The notes: generated by a model not told the origin, from the sequence alone. 64,000 bases of DNA from Platerodrilus igneus (GCA_036346225.1 JARFIW010000839.1:237001-301000); one strand, 5' to 3'; shown: positions 1 through 11,177, counted from the stretch's first letter. Program-made: numbers and translations.

Positions 1-756
1 ATTACATAAAAATGACAATTGTATTTAATAAATTTTTTATATCTTATTCAGATTTGAGTACGATGTACATATAATCATTAATGGATCTTAAAAGATGTTA
101 ATTATTTCTCATTGCATATAATTTTTCAAATTGTTTTTTCAATAGTCACATAAGATTTTAAGATGGATTTCAAACAAATTGTTCTACATTTGCTTTTTAA
201 CAGATGGGAAATTGATCTTACATATATTTCTTATAAAAGATAAATACTGTCAAATACTGAGTTATAAAGCGTACATAAACATTTTTATAAATAACAATGT
301 TTAAACTGTTGTAGAGGCTTAATAACATAAATTGCAAAATAAGGAACTTTATATAAATAAATAAAAATTTGATTTACCGAGGATTACGACATTTATTTCT
401 AAATAACAAAAAAAAACATGTTACCAAACTATTCGATGTATCTCGATTAACAGCGTCCTCTTATGAACGAAGCATTTCGACAACATGGTTTCTACACGAA
501 CAGCTGTTGTTCTGGCAACAAATAAGGTAGAAATTTTGTCAACCATCTGCATGTGAATTTTCAATTAAAGACTGCTAAATCCCTCTAAACCCCTTATTTC
601 GTAACATCATTCAATTTTACAGTAGTCGCCTCGATACAAAATTTAAATTTGCATAGTGTTAAGGGTCGTCCATAGAATTAATTACAATGAAGATTATCGA
701 TAATTAAATAACAGCAAAGATGGTATCATAGAAATTGTGTTAAAGAATAATTATAT
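1..756. other. AT-rich flank, no gene seen
   Basis: No reading frame of note, no tRNA-like fold and no repeat shared with the rest of the window was seen. It ends where the first long LTR begins, at the TGCTGTGG terminus at 757. Confidence 0.5.
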
Positions 757-2841
757 TGCTGTGGAAGTCGTGGAAAAATCGTGCCCCAACGTTGGGCTGC
801 ATAAAATTTTTACAAAAATTAAAAAAATTAAAAAAATACCTCTGGTACACCTCCTTATTTCTGCACACTCCGGCTAGCTCTAAAATCTGCTTCTTTTTGG
901 ATATTTACTATCCTAAGTTCACTCTTTCTTACATATACGGTCAAATAAAATTACCACTCAAATAATGCAACAAGACATACAACCTTTTTATTTATACGTA
1001 TTTAAGTTTCCCTTATCAAGAAAATATTTACACATTTGTATATACAGTTTCAAAAATTATTACAATCTCAATCCTTAGACCTTTTGAAATTTCATGATTT
1101 GTATTTATTTCAACAGTTTTATTTTATACGAGTAGATGGGCCCGTTGTGAAACCTTAAATTAATTTTTATTCAGGTCTATGGTGAGCTCAGTATAAACCC
1201 AGTTACTTTAAATACCTAAAAACGTCGCATTTTTGTTTAAAACAAATATAAAAACCCGCTTCCTCCTTACATCAAAAATTGTATGTCATTTAGTAACACT
1301 TATAAATGATAAACATCATTAGTCCTTTATATATACCCCTTTAAATGAGTTTTAATGGTAATAAAAAAACACCCCCAAAAAGACAAATCACTCAAACACA
1401 AAATATCAGCACAAATGTTCAAGCAAAAGCAAGTGAAATTAATTTCGTTACCTAGAGTAAGCTTTTTTTCATCATCGGCTCTGAAGATGTTGTCCATACA
1501 ATTCGCCGTTATACATAGATCCAACCCATTTTCACTCACTATCCAAATCTCTGCAGCCGCCTTCAGTGTTTCTACCTCGATTCTTGACTAGACGAAACTA
1601 ATCACCTTCCGTAATTACTAAACCTCACGCATTCTTGTTTTAAACACTTCTCACTCGCTTACCCTAGTACCATCCTTCCATCTGTTTATTGAGTGTAGTA
1701 ACATAATTGTCAATTAACTAGCACTCACTTGTGCAATATACACGTTTAAATAAACTACCGACGTGCTGTACTAACACCGCTTTACACTTTTGAATTAGGA
1801 TGTTGCTTTAGCAAAGCAAAGTCAGACGGATAAGCGACGTAAAATAATCAGCAAAATATAAGAGTAAGTAAGAGATCTATACTACCTCTCCTAGTGTATT
1901 TATATTTTTTCATCCACCCCTTTCGGACCCTATTTCAGTCGAAAAGCTTATTTTGTCATAATTGATTCTAAAAATTTTACGCGCAACCAACTAGTACAAC
2001 CAAAAACTTCTCTTTCCACCGTGCTTTTCACCTGAAATCCGTTCAACAACATATAACCGTCGCGAGCTTTTTGAAACTTTCTAGCCTTCAACCAATCAGA
2101 TACCTATTCTTCATTTCTACGTCCAGCCCCTAGCTATCTTCCCTTGTTTAACACATTTTTGCTGTCTCTTTTAGACTCCCACTCAAGCAACAGAAAATCG
2201 ATATTGTGGGTGATCTCTACATCTACCGCGAACTTTAAACGGGTATTTTAACCAACTTATATATATATATATTATACATGCTCTCTGTTTGATTTACACT
2301 ACGGATATTCTATTTCACTTTGCCTTCAAATCATTTGTTGTTTTAATAGCTTATGTATCGACCGCTACACACAATTCCACAGAATTCTGTTCCAACGTTC
2401 ATTCAAGTTTCTTTGAACTTGTGACTTTCAACTGTCAGGTTTTTCTATGAAGCAACCGTCCGTTGAAATTATATTTCCAAGTTTAAGCATTTTTTAGGAT
2501 TTGTATATTAACGAACGTTTATTTTAGTTAAATTGAAAATATTCGTTTACCTTATTGATTAATATACCCAAAAGCTCTGTTTATTATCCGATGCGCTCGA
2601 TTTAAAATATTAAAACTAATTATGCGTAGCCTTGAGATTCCACGTACTCCAAAGCTTCCACACGTTATGCTAATTTAACATTCCAATTTAGAAATACAAA
2701 AATATGTTATTATCCGTTCGTTTTCAACGTCACAACTAATTATTTTGGTGCGTAAATAAATTATTCCTGTTTCCTATATACACAGTCGTTAAACATTTAT
2801 TATCTAGACCTATATATCCTTCTTTACCTATAATTTCCACG

Positions 2842-2844
<3 letters not shown>
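757..2844 (-). mobile_element. Solo LTR of gypsy-like family L (copy A1)
   Basis: This 2.09-kb unit has the two termini shared by all L LTRs. Read on the minus strand it begins TGTCGTGGAAATTATAGG near 2844 and ends CCACAGCA at 757, the TG...CA rule of LTRs. Shared internal landmarks are the promoter-like block GAGCTCAGTATAAACCCAG (about 1184-1202), the U3 block AGAAAATCGATATTG (about 2192-2206) and a GCCCCAACGTTGGGC junction module at about 782-796. No gag or pol lies beside it, so it is a solo LTR, presumably left by LTR-LTR recombination. Short frames inside it are not genes. A (TA)n array abuts its right end. Confidence 0.75.

Positions 2845-2891
<47 letters not shown>
2845..2891. repeat. 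(TA)n array
   Basis: Uninterrupted TA dinucleotides separate LTR copies A1 and A2 and touch both LTR termini. Confidence 0.95.
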
Positions 2892-2894
<3 letters not shown>

Positions 2895-4950
2895 GCAACG
2901 TCTCTGGAATCATGCCCAACTGTTGGGCTGATATAATTCTGACATATTTTAGCCCGAATCCTGCCCTCGGCTGCTCCTAATAATACTCTTACCTAATTTC
3001 CTGAATTAATATTGACCTACCTGTTACATCCAAAACCTCCTGTTCATATCTTTAGGTTGAAACCTAAATAGACATTTACACCAATCGCGCACTAAAAAAT
3101 AACTCAATTGACCAAATATATCACACTCTATTTACATTAGATCCATAGTACATTTTAAACACTATTCCTTTAGGTACATCCATAACGTTCAATAATTTTA
3201 TAATAATAATTATGCAAATTGATAACCTTTTAAACACATATTTTGATTTAAAGTAAGAGGGCGTTCTTCATCCCTAAGGTTACCCTTTTGTCCTAGCATG
3301 AGCTCATAATAAAACTTCTCAACTGTGCATATAAATTTACTGCACTACCAAATATAAATAAGACCTCTATACCTCTTTACAACATTTGGTTGTAAATTCA
3401 TTAATTATTTTCAAAGATCAATTTTCTTTTAAAGTCCCATAAAATGCCTGTTCATAAAATATCAAATAATAATAAAGCACATCAAATTAAAATCTAAATA
3501 ATCACAAACACCATAAAAATATTCACCACTCAATGTTCTATTCTATCGCCTACCTGGTTTTTAACTTCTAAGTGTGCTGCACCACCTAGCTCCTTGAAGA
3601 TGCTGCCGTCTAGTAGTTACCCAGTCCATCAGCTAACTCCCTGGTTTCATTACCATCTCCGCCATGCATAGCTGCTTTCAATTTCCAAACAAAAAATTCC
3701 AATCTCCAAACTCTACTCTTTTTATTCAAAGATCGCTTTCTTGTATAATCCAAACACTTTCAAACTTTAATTTTCGTGCATTCCAATACCAAACTTAACA
3801 AGCTTTGTACTTACGTACCACTTTAACGTTATACTACTAAGATTCTTTTAGCTTCTACATAAAATTTTATTAACTTGCACTAGTTTTCCAATACTCGATG
3901 AAATCTCAACGAAAACTAAAGAGCAAAAGAGACCGAGACCCATCTCTGCCAGTGATTATACATGTAAAATTCGCCCCCCCCCCCCCGTTTTAAATTGGCA
4001 CGTACACTTCTATACCCGTTCCTATAATTCCAGAAAATTGTTTTCTAACCGTCCTGCATTTCATTGAAAAAGCTTTAACGTATCTCGGATTCTTGTAAAT
4101 TTTTATAACGAACGTAACAATACTCGGAAAATCGCTTTAAACTGTCACTCCGTTGCCCGATCTTAGCCTTTACATCTTTATTTCTCAACGCCTCCAACTT
4201 CAACAAACATCTCTCATTCCCTTGTACCTATAGTTTTATCTCACACATACGCTTCCACCAGCTGGATCTCTCCACCAATCACCTCGCTTGGCTTCATTTC
4301 CCACTTTTTGACAGACTCGTGTTTGTTTTAAATATTCTTGAAATTATCAATTTTATTTAGATCTCCTAACAATACTGCCTCCTGAATTATCTATACGCAT
4401 CCCTCTTGCACTCAATACACTTTTATTCTGTCTTGGTCTTTTGGTTGGCTCTTTGCTATACTTCCTTCAACATTGAAATCAATATTTTAACCACAAAACC
4501 GCGTTTACCTTAATCCCAACGGTTGTTCTTTTCTAATAAAGCTTGTTTGTTGCCAAGTTTTTCAAGAACTATTATCCCTCTTGTTTCAACGTGTCCGATT
4601 TTACGTTTGGAAACAGAAATGTTATTTTAACTCATGCTCCAAGCTAGCCTTTCGTATAACACTTCACTACAAAATTAAATACGTTAGAAAGATTTTACCC
4701 CAATTATTATTTATCCTGCTCTATGTTAAAACAAATATTATGTTACCCTATCTTTGACTAAATTACATTAATCCTACATTATTATACATTTCTTCAATTA
4801 AAAAATAATAATTAATTAAAAATATTCCAACTCCCTAATTAAATAGATTTGTCTTCCCTTATTCAAAAGCTCTCAACCTATGAGTTCACTTGTGTCCTTT
4901 TATATTCCAATGACTTCTTTAATTACACGATAATTAAAAAATAGTTACTG
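2892..4950 (-). mobile_element. Diverged solo LTR of family L (copy A2)
   Basis: It starts directly after the TA array with the junction module GCCCAACTGTTGGGC (about 2913-2927) and keeps the landmark GAGCTCATAATAAAAC near 3301-3316. A run of 13 C residues at 3974-3986 has an equivalent in the 5' LTR of copy 2. The right boundary is not visible because the last several hundred bases have drifted; 4950 is an estimate. Orientation follows from the module lying at the left end, as in A1. No coding sequence is present. Confidence 0.5.
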
Positions 4951-4970
4951 TTTATTTATGCTGTACTAGC

Positions 4971-5147
4971 CAATTTTAGATTAATCCTCACTTTAGTAAG
5001 TAATATCTACACGAATTTGTACCAGTTATTATGTCCCTACATTTTAGTGCCTGTGAACAAGAATTGAATAAATTCGAAAATTTAGGCAATAAAAAAGAGC
5101 ATTATCTTATTTCTAGCTGACCTATAAACCACAAAGAACATTCAAAC
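4971..5147 (+). mobile_element. Penelope-like element terminal fragment
   Basis: The stretch around 5050-5130 contains GAATTGAATAAATTC, TTCGAAAATTTAGGC and AAAAAAGAG followed by GCTGACCT. The same ordered motifs occur at the outer ends of the PLE palindrome (54.5 and 56.55 kb) and, more diverged, in the terminal repeats of the PLE at 21.7 and 24.6 kb. GAATT/AATTC can form a stem followed by GAAA, as in stem II of PLE hammerhead ribozymes, but the CUGANGA core is not intact. Only the element end is present; no endonuclease or RT sequence was found beside it. Confidence 0.5.
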
Positions 5148-6820
5148 TATATATATATAGTTGTGGATTCAAAGGAGTAAATCAGTGTAAAACAATAAAA
5201 TTTCAACAACCCTGTATATAGAAAAAAGCAAATTATTTACGCAAAAATTAATTTAATTCATTTAGTGAAAACGGACAAATATTAGAGTATTTTTATATTT
5301 AATAATTGAAATGTTAAAATTACATAAAGAAAAAAAGCTTTAAAGCAAATAGAAGTTTGAGGATACGCATAGCTAACCATAAGTTATTTTAATTAAACAC
5401 GTATAAGCAAGAGGAAGCGTGCTTGCGTAGAAAAATTAATAATCCCAAGGCAATTGTATTCGTTGTAAAAGCCAACGTCCGTTTTATCAGATACGAAGAA
5501 GTTAAAAGTCTAGGAATTGTTTTGTTCAAAACGGTCGAAAATTAACAGAAACACTTGCGTTTTAAAGGTTACGTCCAAAGAAGCCGAGCGTATGTCAAGA
5601 TAAGGTTTCATAAAAATTATTTCCAACCGTCAGTTTGGTGTAAACAACTAGCGTAAAAAACATCTTAAGGAGCGAGGGAAATGCACAATCGGTTATATAC
5701 AACAGATAGAGAAAGATATAAAGCAAGCAAGGAATTGAAATGCACGTACAATATACACGTGGAGTTGAGATAGGATGTCATCAATATCGATTTTCTGTAA
5801 CTCAAGTGGGGTTTTGAACGAGACAGCAAACATGCATAAGACAGAGATAAATAGGGTTTAGGCGGAGTTTGTGACGGCAGAGAATGGTGTCATTGGTTGA
5901 AAGCAGACAGTTTTCCAAACGTACGCACACGCAAAGGTAGAAAGCAAATTCGGGGTATACAGCTAGTAGGACGGAACAAATTTTACGAATTAAGAGACGG
6001 TTATATTCAAAACTTGTAGAATTCGTTTTGAAAATAGGCTTTTTGCAGAATGCGTGTACACTAGGGGGTTTTAAAAAAATATAAATACCCAACCTAGGTT
6101 ATTAAGGCTCTCTTCTCTTTTCTTTTCCATTACGTCGACAAAGTACTGAATGCCGATTCAGACCACCATAACAGTAAATCTTTTTGTAAGAATTTTATGT
6201 ATGTGATTATGTTACCGTAAATATAGTGGTTGAAAGTCTAAAACAGTGGTAACGGACCTCTAATTATTGACGTGAAGTACGAGTAGTGCGCATTAAATCA
6301 ATAAAGGTCCGGCTACTACAACACAAAAGTCATTGAATGGCAGCATGATATATGGTGGTAAGTACCACCAGTAATCGAGTTTGTATGCATGATATATGGA
6401 ATGGTACTGTGAGACGAAGCGCATAGCTTGCAGAGGTAACAGATGGTAGAGACCTGTATATCCGCTGAGCAGCACAGTAAATCAAAACAACGCTGAGGGG
6501 TTTTCTGGCAATCGTCTTCGACGGCAAGGAAGCCTGAAGAATTCTCCAGGTAATTTATTTGAAATTTCTGTTGTTTTATAAACATTTGTGAAATTTTGTG
6601 CTGTGTGGTTGACTTTTTTTTGGTGGCATATTTATGGTTGTAGAAATTTATTGTAAAATATACATGTACTGGACAATTTATTGATGTTGAGTATTGAAAT
6701 AGGGTGTATTTAGAACATCCAAAATTTTATTCAAAATAAAAATTGAATTGTAAAGGGTAAACGGCTCTGTAAATTTTGTTTTAATTTATGCAAGGTTTAA
6801 AAGGCATATACAAACTGAAC

Positions 6821-6838
6821 TGGGTTATAATGAGCTCA
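6821..6838 (+). promoter_or_regulatory. Conserved LTR promoter-like block (copy A3)
   Basis: TGGGTTATAATGAGCTCA is one of the best conserved blocks among the L LTRs. Equivalents lie at about 1184-1202 (-), 9321-9338 (-), 12908-12924 (+), 28082-28100 (-) and, weaker, 35454-35472 (-). Its TATA-like core lies about 190 bp upstream of the poly(A) signal, as expected for an LTR core promoter. Activity is inferred. Confidence 0.45.
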
Positions 6839-7025
6839 CCATACTCCAGTGTGAAATTAATTTAGGGTAACATGTGAGGCCCATCTACTCATATCTCATT
6901 GAATTTGTTTAAAAATTATTAGAAAAATCAAGGACTTTAAAAACATACCATAATTTAAGTTTTATAATTATTGTATCTAACTGTTTTTAACACATGTTAA
7001 TATAATTTATCTGTTAATAGGTGTA

Positions 7026-7031
7026 AATAAA
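7026..7031 (+). terminator. LTR polyadenylation signal AATAAA (copy A3)
   Basis: AATAAA followed by GGTTGTAG, a combination kept in other L LTRs (for example 13117-13122). It probably marks the R/U5 side of the LTR. Confidence 0.5.
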
Positions 7032-7373
7032 AGGTTGTAGAGTTGTGGTATTATTTGGTAGTTTTATTAAATGGTGTGCTAGTGTAAAAGAGATATGTCT
7101 GTAAATTTAGGTATTCGAGACGAGGCACAGCTAAGCTAGCCACAGAAGCAGATGAGTTTAAAGGCGAAATAAAAGGGTAAGAACTTTTTTTGAAATGTTT
7201 GCATTTATGAAAATTTTAGGTTAAACCTGGTGGGGCGCAAATTTTAATAGAGAATCCAGAGACTGTCTTATTATTTTCACTTCTTGACTTTCAAAATATA
7301 TAACTATACTTTTCTTAGGTAATAGGTCAAATTAAAAACACTAATTCAATCCATTTAATTTATCACTTCAAAC

Positions 7374-7408
7374 GTTTCAACCTTAATTGCGGGTCTTTTT
7401 CAATGACA
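7374..7408 (-). ncRNA. Degenerate hammerhead-ribozyme-like motif, left arm of PLE-B
   Basis: On the minus strand TTGAAAA (core, expected CUGANGA) precedes a GACCC stem and then GAAAC. A short stem I can be drawn between GTCAT and GTGAT. The core carries substitutions and the cleavage-site base looks like G, so self-cleavage is doubtful. PLEs are known to carry hammerhead motifs near their ends. Confidence 0.4.
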
Positions 7409-7753
7409 TAGTTCTAAAGACATTACATTAAAAGTTTAAAACTTAGCAGTTATCATCCCACCCTTTGAATGGAAACATACAACTTAAACTGAAATCTTAA
7501 ATAATAAAATAAATATATACAATTAACATCTCTCAAACTCATACATGTTGCTATTGGTCAATAACTTATATTAAAAGGCTTAAATAAAAATATACATTTA
7601 AAATCTCTCAAACCATACATGTTTATTGTACAGTCTTTAACAATGTCTGTATGAACCTAGAAATAACTACTTGCCTTCAGAAAACCAAAATTATTATATC
7701 TAAATTTACTCTAAATTACTATAAATTTGTTTCAAAAAATTATTTCTTTTGTA

Positions 7754-8062
7754 TTAAAGGTGATAAATTTTGCTTAGATTTTTAATGTCAGTCTTATCAT
7801 TAACCGCTTCTGGATGTTTGGCAATAAAAATCATTCCCGTCTTTTTTATTATTCCCGTTTTTATTATTACAGTTTTATCAAAATTAGACTTATGCCCGGT
7901 TTGATTTGAATGTTTTGTTAAGGCTGTACAATTACCCTTATCATATTTATGACTTCTAAGCCTCTTTTCCAAATGCTGTATACTTTGACCAATATAAACG
8001 CCATTACACCCTTCTTGACAAGGTATTTTATATACTGTGTGTGTTTTTTTGGATCTTTCTGT
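7754..8062 (-). pseudogene. GIY-YIG endonuclease C-terminal fragment of PLE-B
   Basis: The minus strand at 7754-7972 encodes a 72-residue peptide with the pattern EKRLRSH...ALTKHSNQTGH, typical of the distal half of the GIY-YIG nuclease of Penelope-like elements. The upstream part, including the VYIGQS-like stretch, continues to about 8062 in another frame, so at least one frameshift separates the halves. In intact PLEs this domain follows the reverse transcriptase and nicks target DNA for priming. The RT is absent here, so the copy is 5'-truncated and dead. The N-terminal boundary is a guess. Confidence 0.65.
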
Positions 8063-8261
8063 TTTATCCTAGAAGCGGTTAATGATAAGACTGACATTAA
8101 AAATCTAAGCAAAATTTAACACAATTTAATACAAAAAAAATAATTTTTTGAAACAAATTTATAGTAATTTAGAGTAAATTTCGATATAATAATTTTGGTT
8201 TTCTGAAGGCAAGTAGTTATTTTTAGGTTCATACAGACATTGTTAAAGGCTGTATAATAAA

Positions 8262-8560
8262 CATGTATGGTTTCAGAGATTTTAAATGTATATTTTTATT
8301 TAAGCCTTTTAATATAAGTTATTGACCGATAGCAACATGCATGAGTTTGAGAGATGTTAATTGTATATTTAATTTATTATTTAAGATTTCAGTTTAAGTT
8401 ATGACCAATAGCAACATGTATGAGTTTGAGGGATTTTAATTGTATAATTTAATTTATTATCTAAGCTTTATAATTTAATTAATGACCAATAGCAAGATGT
8501 ATGAGTTTGAGAGATTTTAATTGTATATATTTAATTTATTATTAAATTGTCTACATATGT
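8262..8560. repeat. Tandem repeat of about 78 bp in PLE-B 3' region
   Basis: The unit contains GACCAATAGCAACATGTATG then GAGTTTGAGAGATTTTAATTG. Roughly four units (one partial) lie in the right arm, against two in the left arm (about 7521-7625), so the arms differ in repeat number. Confidence 0.75.
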
Positions 8561-8670
8561 AACTGACATAGGAATTTAGTTTGCAAGAATGATCAAAAGT
8601 TGTATGTTTCCATTCAAAAGGTGGGATGATAACTGCTAAGTTTTAAACTTTTAATGTAATGTGTTTAGAA

Positions 8671-8720
8671 CTATGTCATTGAAAAAGACCCGCAATTAGG
8701 GTTGAAACATTTGAAGTGAT
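8671..8720 (+). ncRNA. Degenerate hammerhead-ribozyme-like motif, right arm of PLE-B
   Basis: Core TTGAAAA (8679-8685), stem II GACCC (8687-8691), loop GCAATTA, closing strand GGGTT (8699-8703) and GAAAC (8704-8708). Spacing matches a type I hammerhead; C3 and G8 of the core are substituted. It mirrors the motif in the left arm. Confidence 0.45.
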
Positions 8721-8724
8721 AAAT

Positions 8725-8725
<1 letters not shown>

Positions 8726-8780
<55 letters not shown>
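8726..8780. repeat. (TA)n array
   Basis: A TA array with one TGTG interruption near 8753-8756, bounded by the PLE-B right arm and the terminus of LTR copy A4. Confidence 0.95.
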
Positions 8781-8781
<1 letters not shown>

Positions 8782-10972
8782 TGCTGTGGTACCTTATAAA
8801 AATTCTTGGACGAAACTGGGACAAAGCTTTAACATCAAGCTTTCTCCTTCTTCATTCGAGCCCCATCGTTGGGCCGTCATAAGATTGCTGTGGTAATGGA
8901 TTTTAAGCTTTTGACATCGAACCAGTGTCATCGAATAGATTTCATAAACAAAAAAAAATTAAAAAAAAAACACTTCATACCCGTGAAAATTTCTGCTTCA
9001 AAAATCTTCAGCAGCTTCCCTAGCTAGCTCAGCTGTGCCTCTTCTCGGATACCTAAATATACAACCATTCGTCCTTCCCACTCGCACACCATTCAATAAA
9101 ATCACCAAATAATATAACGATCATACAATCTTTTATTTACCGCTATTTACAGACAAATTATTCACAAGTATAAGAACTGTTTGGAACACTAATTACAAAC
9201 TCAAAATGTGATATGTTTTTAAAGTCTTTGATTTTCTACTTATTTGCAAACAAATTTAATGAGATATGAGTAGAAGGGCCTCACATATTGCCCTAATATG
9301 TTTGTACACTGGAGTATGGTGAGCTCATAATAACCCAGTTTATTTTGTATATGCCTTTTACCTTGCATAAATTAATACAAAATTGATACCCGTTTACCCT
9401 TAACAATCTCAATTTATATTCAGAAAAAAATTTGGTAAGTTTTAAATACACCCTTTTTCAATATTTAAATAACCCCCAATAAATTGTTCAGTACATATAT
9501 CTTTTCCAATAAGTTTATATAACCATAAATAAACCCCAAAATTCACTCACACAGCACCAAATTTCGCAAAAGTTTACCAGACAACAAATTTGAAATAAAT
9601 TACCTGGAGAATGCTCCAGGCTTCCATTCCTTCGACGATCACCAGAACATTTCAGCTTCGTGACCATGAGCAGTCAGACTGAGCGGATTCACAGATGATA
9701 ACCTCAATTATTTGCCCAGCGCCTTGTTTCAAATTACCATTCCATAACAGCATACAAACTTGGTTGTTTGAGTTGCTTGCCCACATATGTTATGCTTCTA
9801 TTTATTGATTTTGTAGCTTAGTATAATAGCATCCAGACCTCTATTGATTTAATATACACTACTCGTATTTCGCGTTAATAAATAGAAGGCCTCCACTAAC
9901 AATTTAAACGTGCAAGCACTATATTTACCGTATCATGAACATACCTAATACTCACATAACAAAACTCTACTATAATGTTGGTCTATTGTAGTAAAGTAGT
10001 ATAAAAACGACGAAAAGACAAAAAGAGCAAAGAGAACCCCTCTAATTTAGCTAGAGTTTTTATATCCGTCAAAATGTTACCTCCCGGACACACTTCACGC
10101 GAAAAGCTTATTTTTAAATTAAAATTCTGCAAATTTTGATACAACCGTGTTGAAAATTCCTGAAATTTACTCCGTCTCCGTGCCGTACGTAACCAAAAAC
10201 ACTCCCACTTGTCGCGTTTGTCTACGTTTGGACAACTGTCCGTTCTTAACAAATGATACTATTTTCTGTCGTCATAAAACCCCGCTTAAACTATCTTTAT
10301 CTATTTCTGATGCATGTCTGCTGTCGCGTTCAGAACCCTACTAGAGTTATAGAAAATCGATATTACTGACAGATCTTCTTCGGTCCACGTGGATATAGTA
10401 CGTGCGTTTTAAATATCAACGTCTTCATATGTCTCTTTCTGTAGTATTTAACCTATCCTACATTTCCCCTGCTCTTTAAGATATTTGTTAGCTTGTTGTT
10501 CAAACCAACTGACGGTTAAAAATATTTTCTATGAAATCCTGTCTTAATATGCTCATAATTTTGACAAAGTAACCTTTTAAAAATGCAGGTGTTCGTTAAC
10601 TATAGACCGTTTAGCACAACAATTCTTGGAGTTTATATTTCGTTCTATTTGTATAAAACTGACATCTGCTTGTTACAAAGAACTTTCGTCTTGGAATTAT
10701 TGATTTTCCTTACCCTACTTGGTTTTCTTAAGCTCTTGCATGTTGAATTAAAATAAATTAACATTAATTATGCGTATTCTATTTGTTTTAAAACTGTTTT
10801 TCTTTATGTACTTTCTAATATACCCTTATTAATTATAAAAATACGTCAACACGTCTCCGTTCTCCCTAAATGAATTAAATAAATTTTGCGCGTAAATAAT
10901 TTGTTCTTTTCTCCATACAGGGTGGTTGAAATTTTATTGCATATCCCAAATTTAACCCTTTGAATACACACA
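8782..10972 (-). mobile_element. Solo LTR of family L (copy A4)
   Basis: The left end TGCTGTGG follows a TA array directly and the right end meets a short TA run at 10973. Landmarks are GAGCTCATAATAACCCAG (9321-9338), the AGAAAATCGATATT block (10351-10364) and the junction module GAGCCCCATCGTTGGGCCGT (8858-8877). The module is followed by a second TGCTGTGG at 8887, so the LTR end plus PBS-like sequence is present twice. Length is 2.19 kb. No internal region is attached. Confidence 0.75.
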
Positions 10973-11030
10973 ATATATATAAAGTAAAAATAAATTATTG
11001 GCAAGTGACTCAAATACAGCCAGGAGGGCA

Positions 11031-11075
11031 TCCTGTTGACGCGTTTTGCCCTATTTGGGGCTTATCAGGACAGGA
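11031..11075 (-). ncRNA. Hammerhead ribozyme motif (type I), minus strand
   Basis: Read on the minus strand: stem I TCCTGT (11075-11070), core CTGATAA (11068-11062), stem II GCCC/GGGC with loop CAAATA (11061-11048), AAAA (11047-11044), very short stem III CGCG, cleavage position GTC (C at 11038), then stem I return ACAGGA (11036-11031), a perfect 6-bp match. Stem II and loop resemble the schistosome and PLE hammerheads. Two G-to-A changes hit the core (CUGAUGA to CUGAUAA and GAAA to AAAA), which should abolish cleavage. I am confident of the ribozyme origin and doubtful of activity. Confidence 0.7.
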
Positions 11076-11077
11076 CA

Positions 11078-11107
11078 GCCCCAAATAGGGCGAGACGCGT
11101 CGATAGG
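11078..11107 (+). ncRNA. Partial hammerhead motif, plus strand
   Basis: Stem II GCCCCAAATAGGGC (11078-11091), GAGAC in place of GAAAC, then GCGTC (11097-11101) and GATAGGT. The 5' side has no CUGANGA; it was replaced by GGACAGGACA at the palindrome centre, so this arm has lost half of its core. Confidence 0.55.
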
Positions 11108-11176
11108 TTGCCCTCGTGGCTGAATTTGAGTCACTTGCCAGTAATTTCTTTTTACTTTGTATTAATTTAAGACTTT

Positions 11177-11177
11177 T

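Larger units (their letters stand above)
5161..7270 (+). mobile_element. Solo LTR of family L, plus orientation (copy A3)
   Basis: This is a plus-strand L LTR following a short TA run (5148-5159). It carries the U3 block CAATATCGATTTTCTG (5782-5797), the promoter-like block TGGGTTATAATGAGCTCA (6821-6838) and an AATAAA poly(A) signal at 7026-7031 followed by GGTTGTAG. The promoter and poly(A) signal lie about 190 bp apart, which suggests U3 of about 1.66 kb, a short R and U5 of about 0.2 kb. The right end is eroded: a GGTGGGGCGC remnant near 7231-7240 precedes PLE sequence, so the exact terminus is uncertain. Confidence 0.65.
7275..8728 (-). mobile_element. Fold-back Penelope-like element fragment (PLE-B)
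   Basis: Two inverted arms (about 7350-7811 and 8070-8725) flank a loop of about 260 bp. The minus strand of the loop and inner left arm encodes the end of a GIY-YIG endonuclease, so the left side is a 5'-truncated minus-strand PLE; the right arm repeats only its 3'-terminal part in inverted orientation. Both outer ends contain a hammerhead-like motif. The 3' region has a tandem unit of about 78 bp with different copy number in the two arms. The left end extends beyond the shared arm to about 7275; the right end runs into a TA array. Confidence 0.7.
10981..11160. repeat. Inverted repeat with two hammerhead-like cores
   Basis: Arms of about 75-80 bp (10981-11061 and 11078-11158) match over AAAGTAAAAATAAATTATTG, TGACTCAAATACAGCCA, GACGCG and GCCCCAAATAGGGC, with scattered mismatches. 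The 16-bp centre is GACAGGACA-like. The block lies between two L LTRs and TA runs. It contains no reading frame. It may be an inverted pair of PLE or other ribozyme-bearing element ends. Confidence 0.8.

Noticed and set aside
7918..8112. Separate small gene in the PLE-B loop
   Set aside because: It is the out-of-frame reading of the same GIY-YIG endonuclease remnant.
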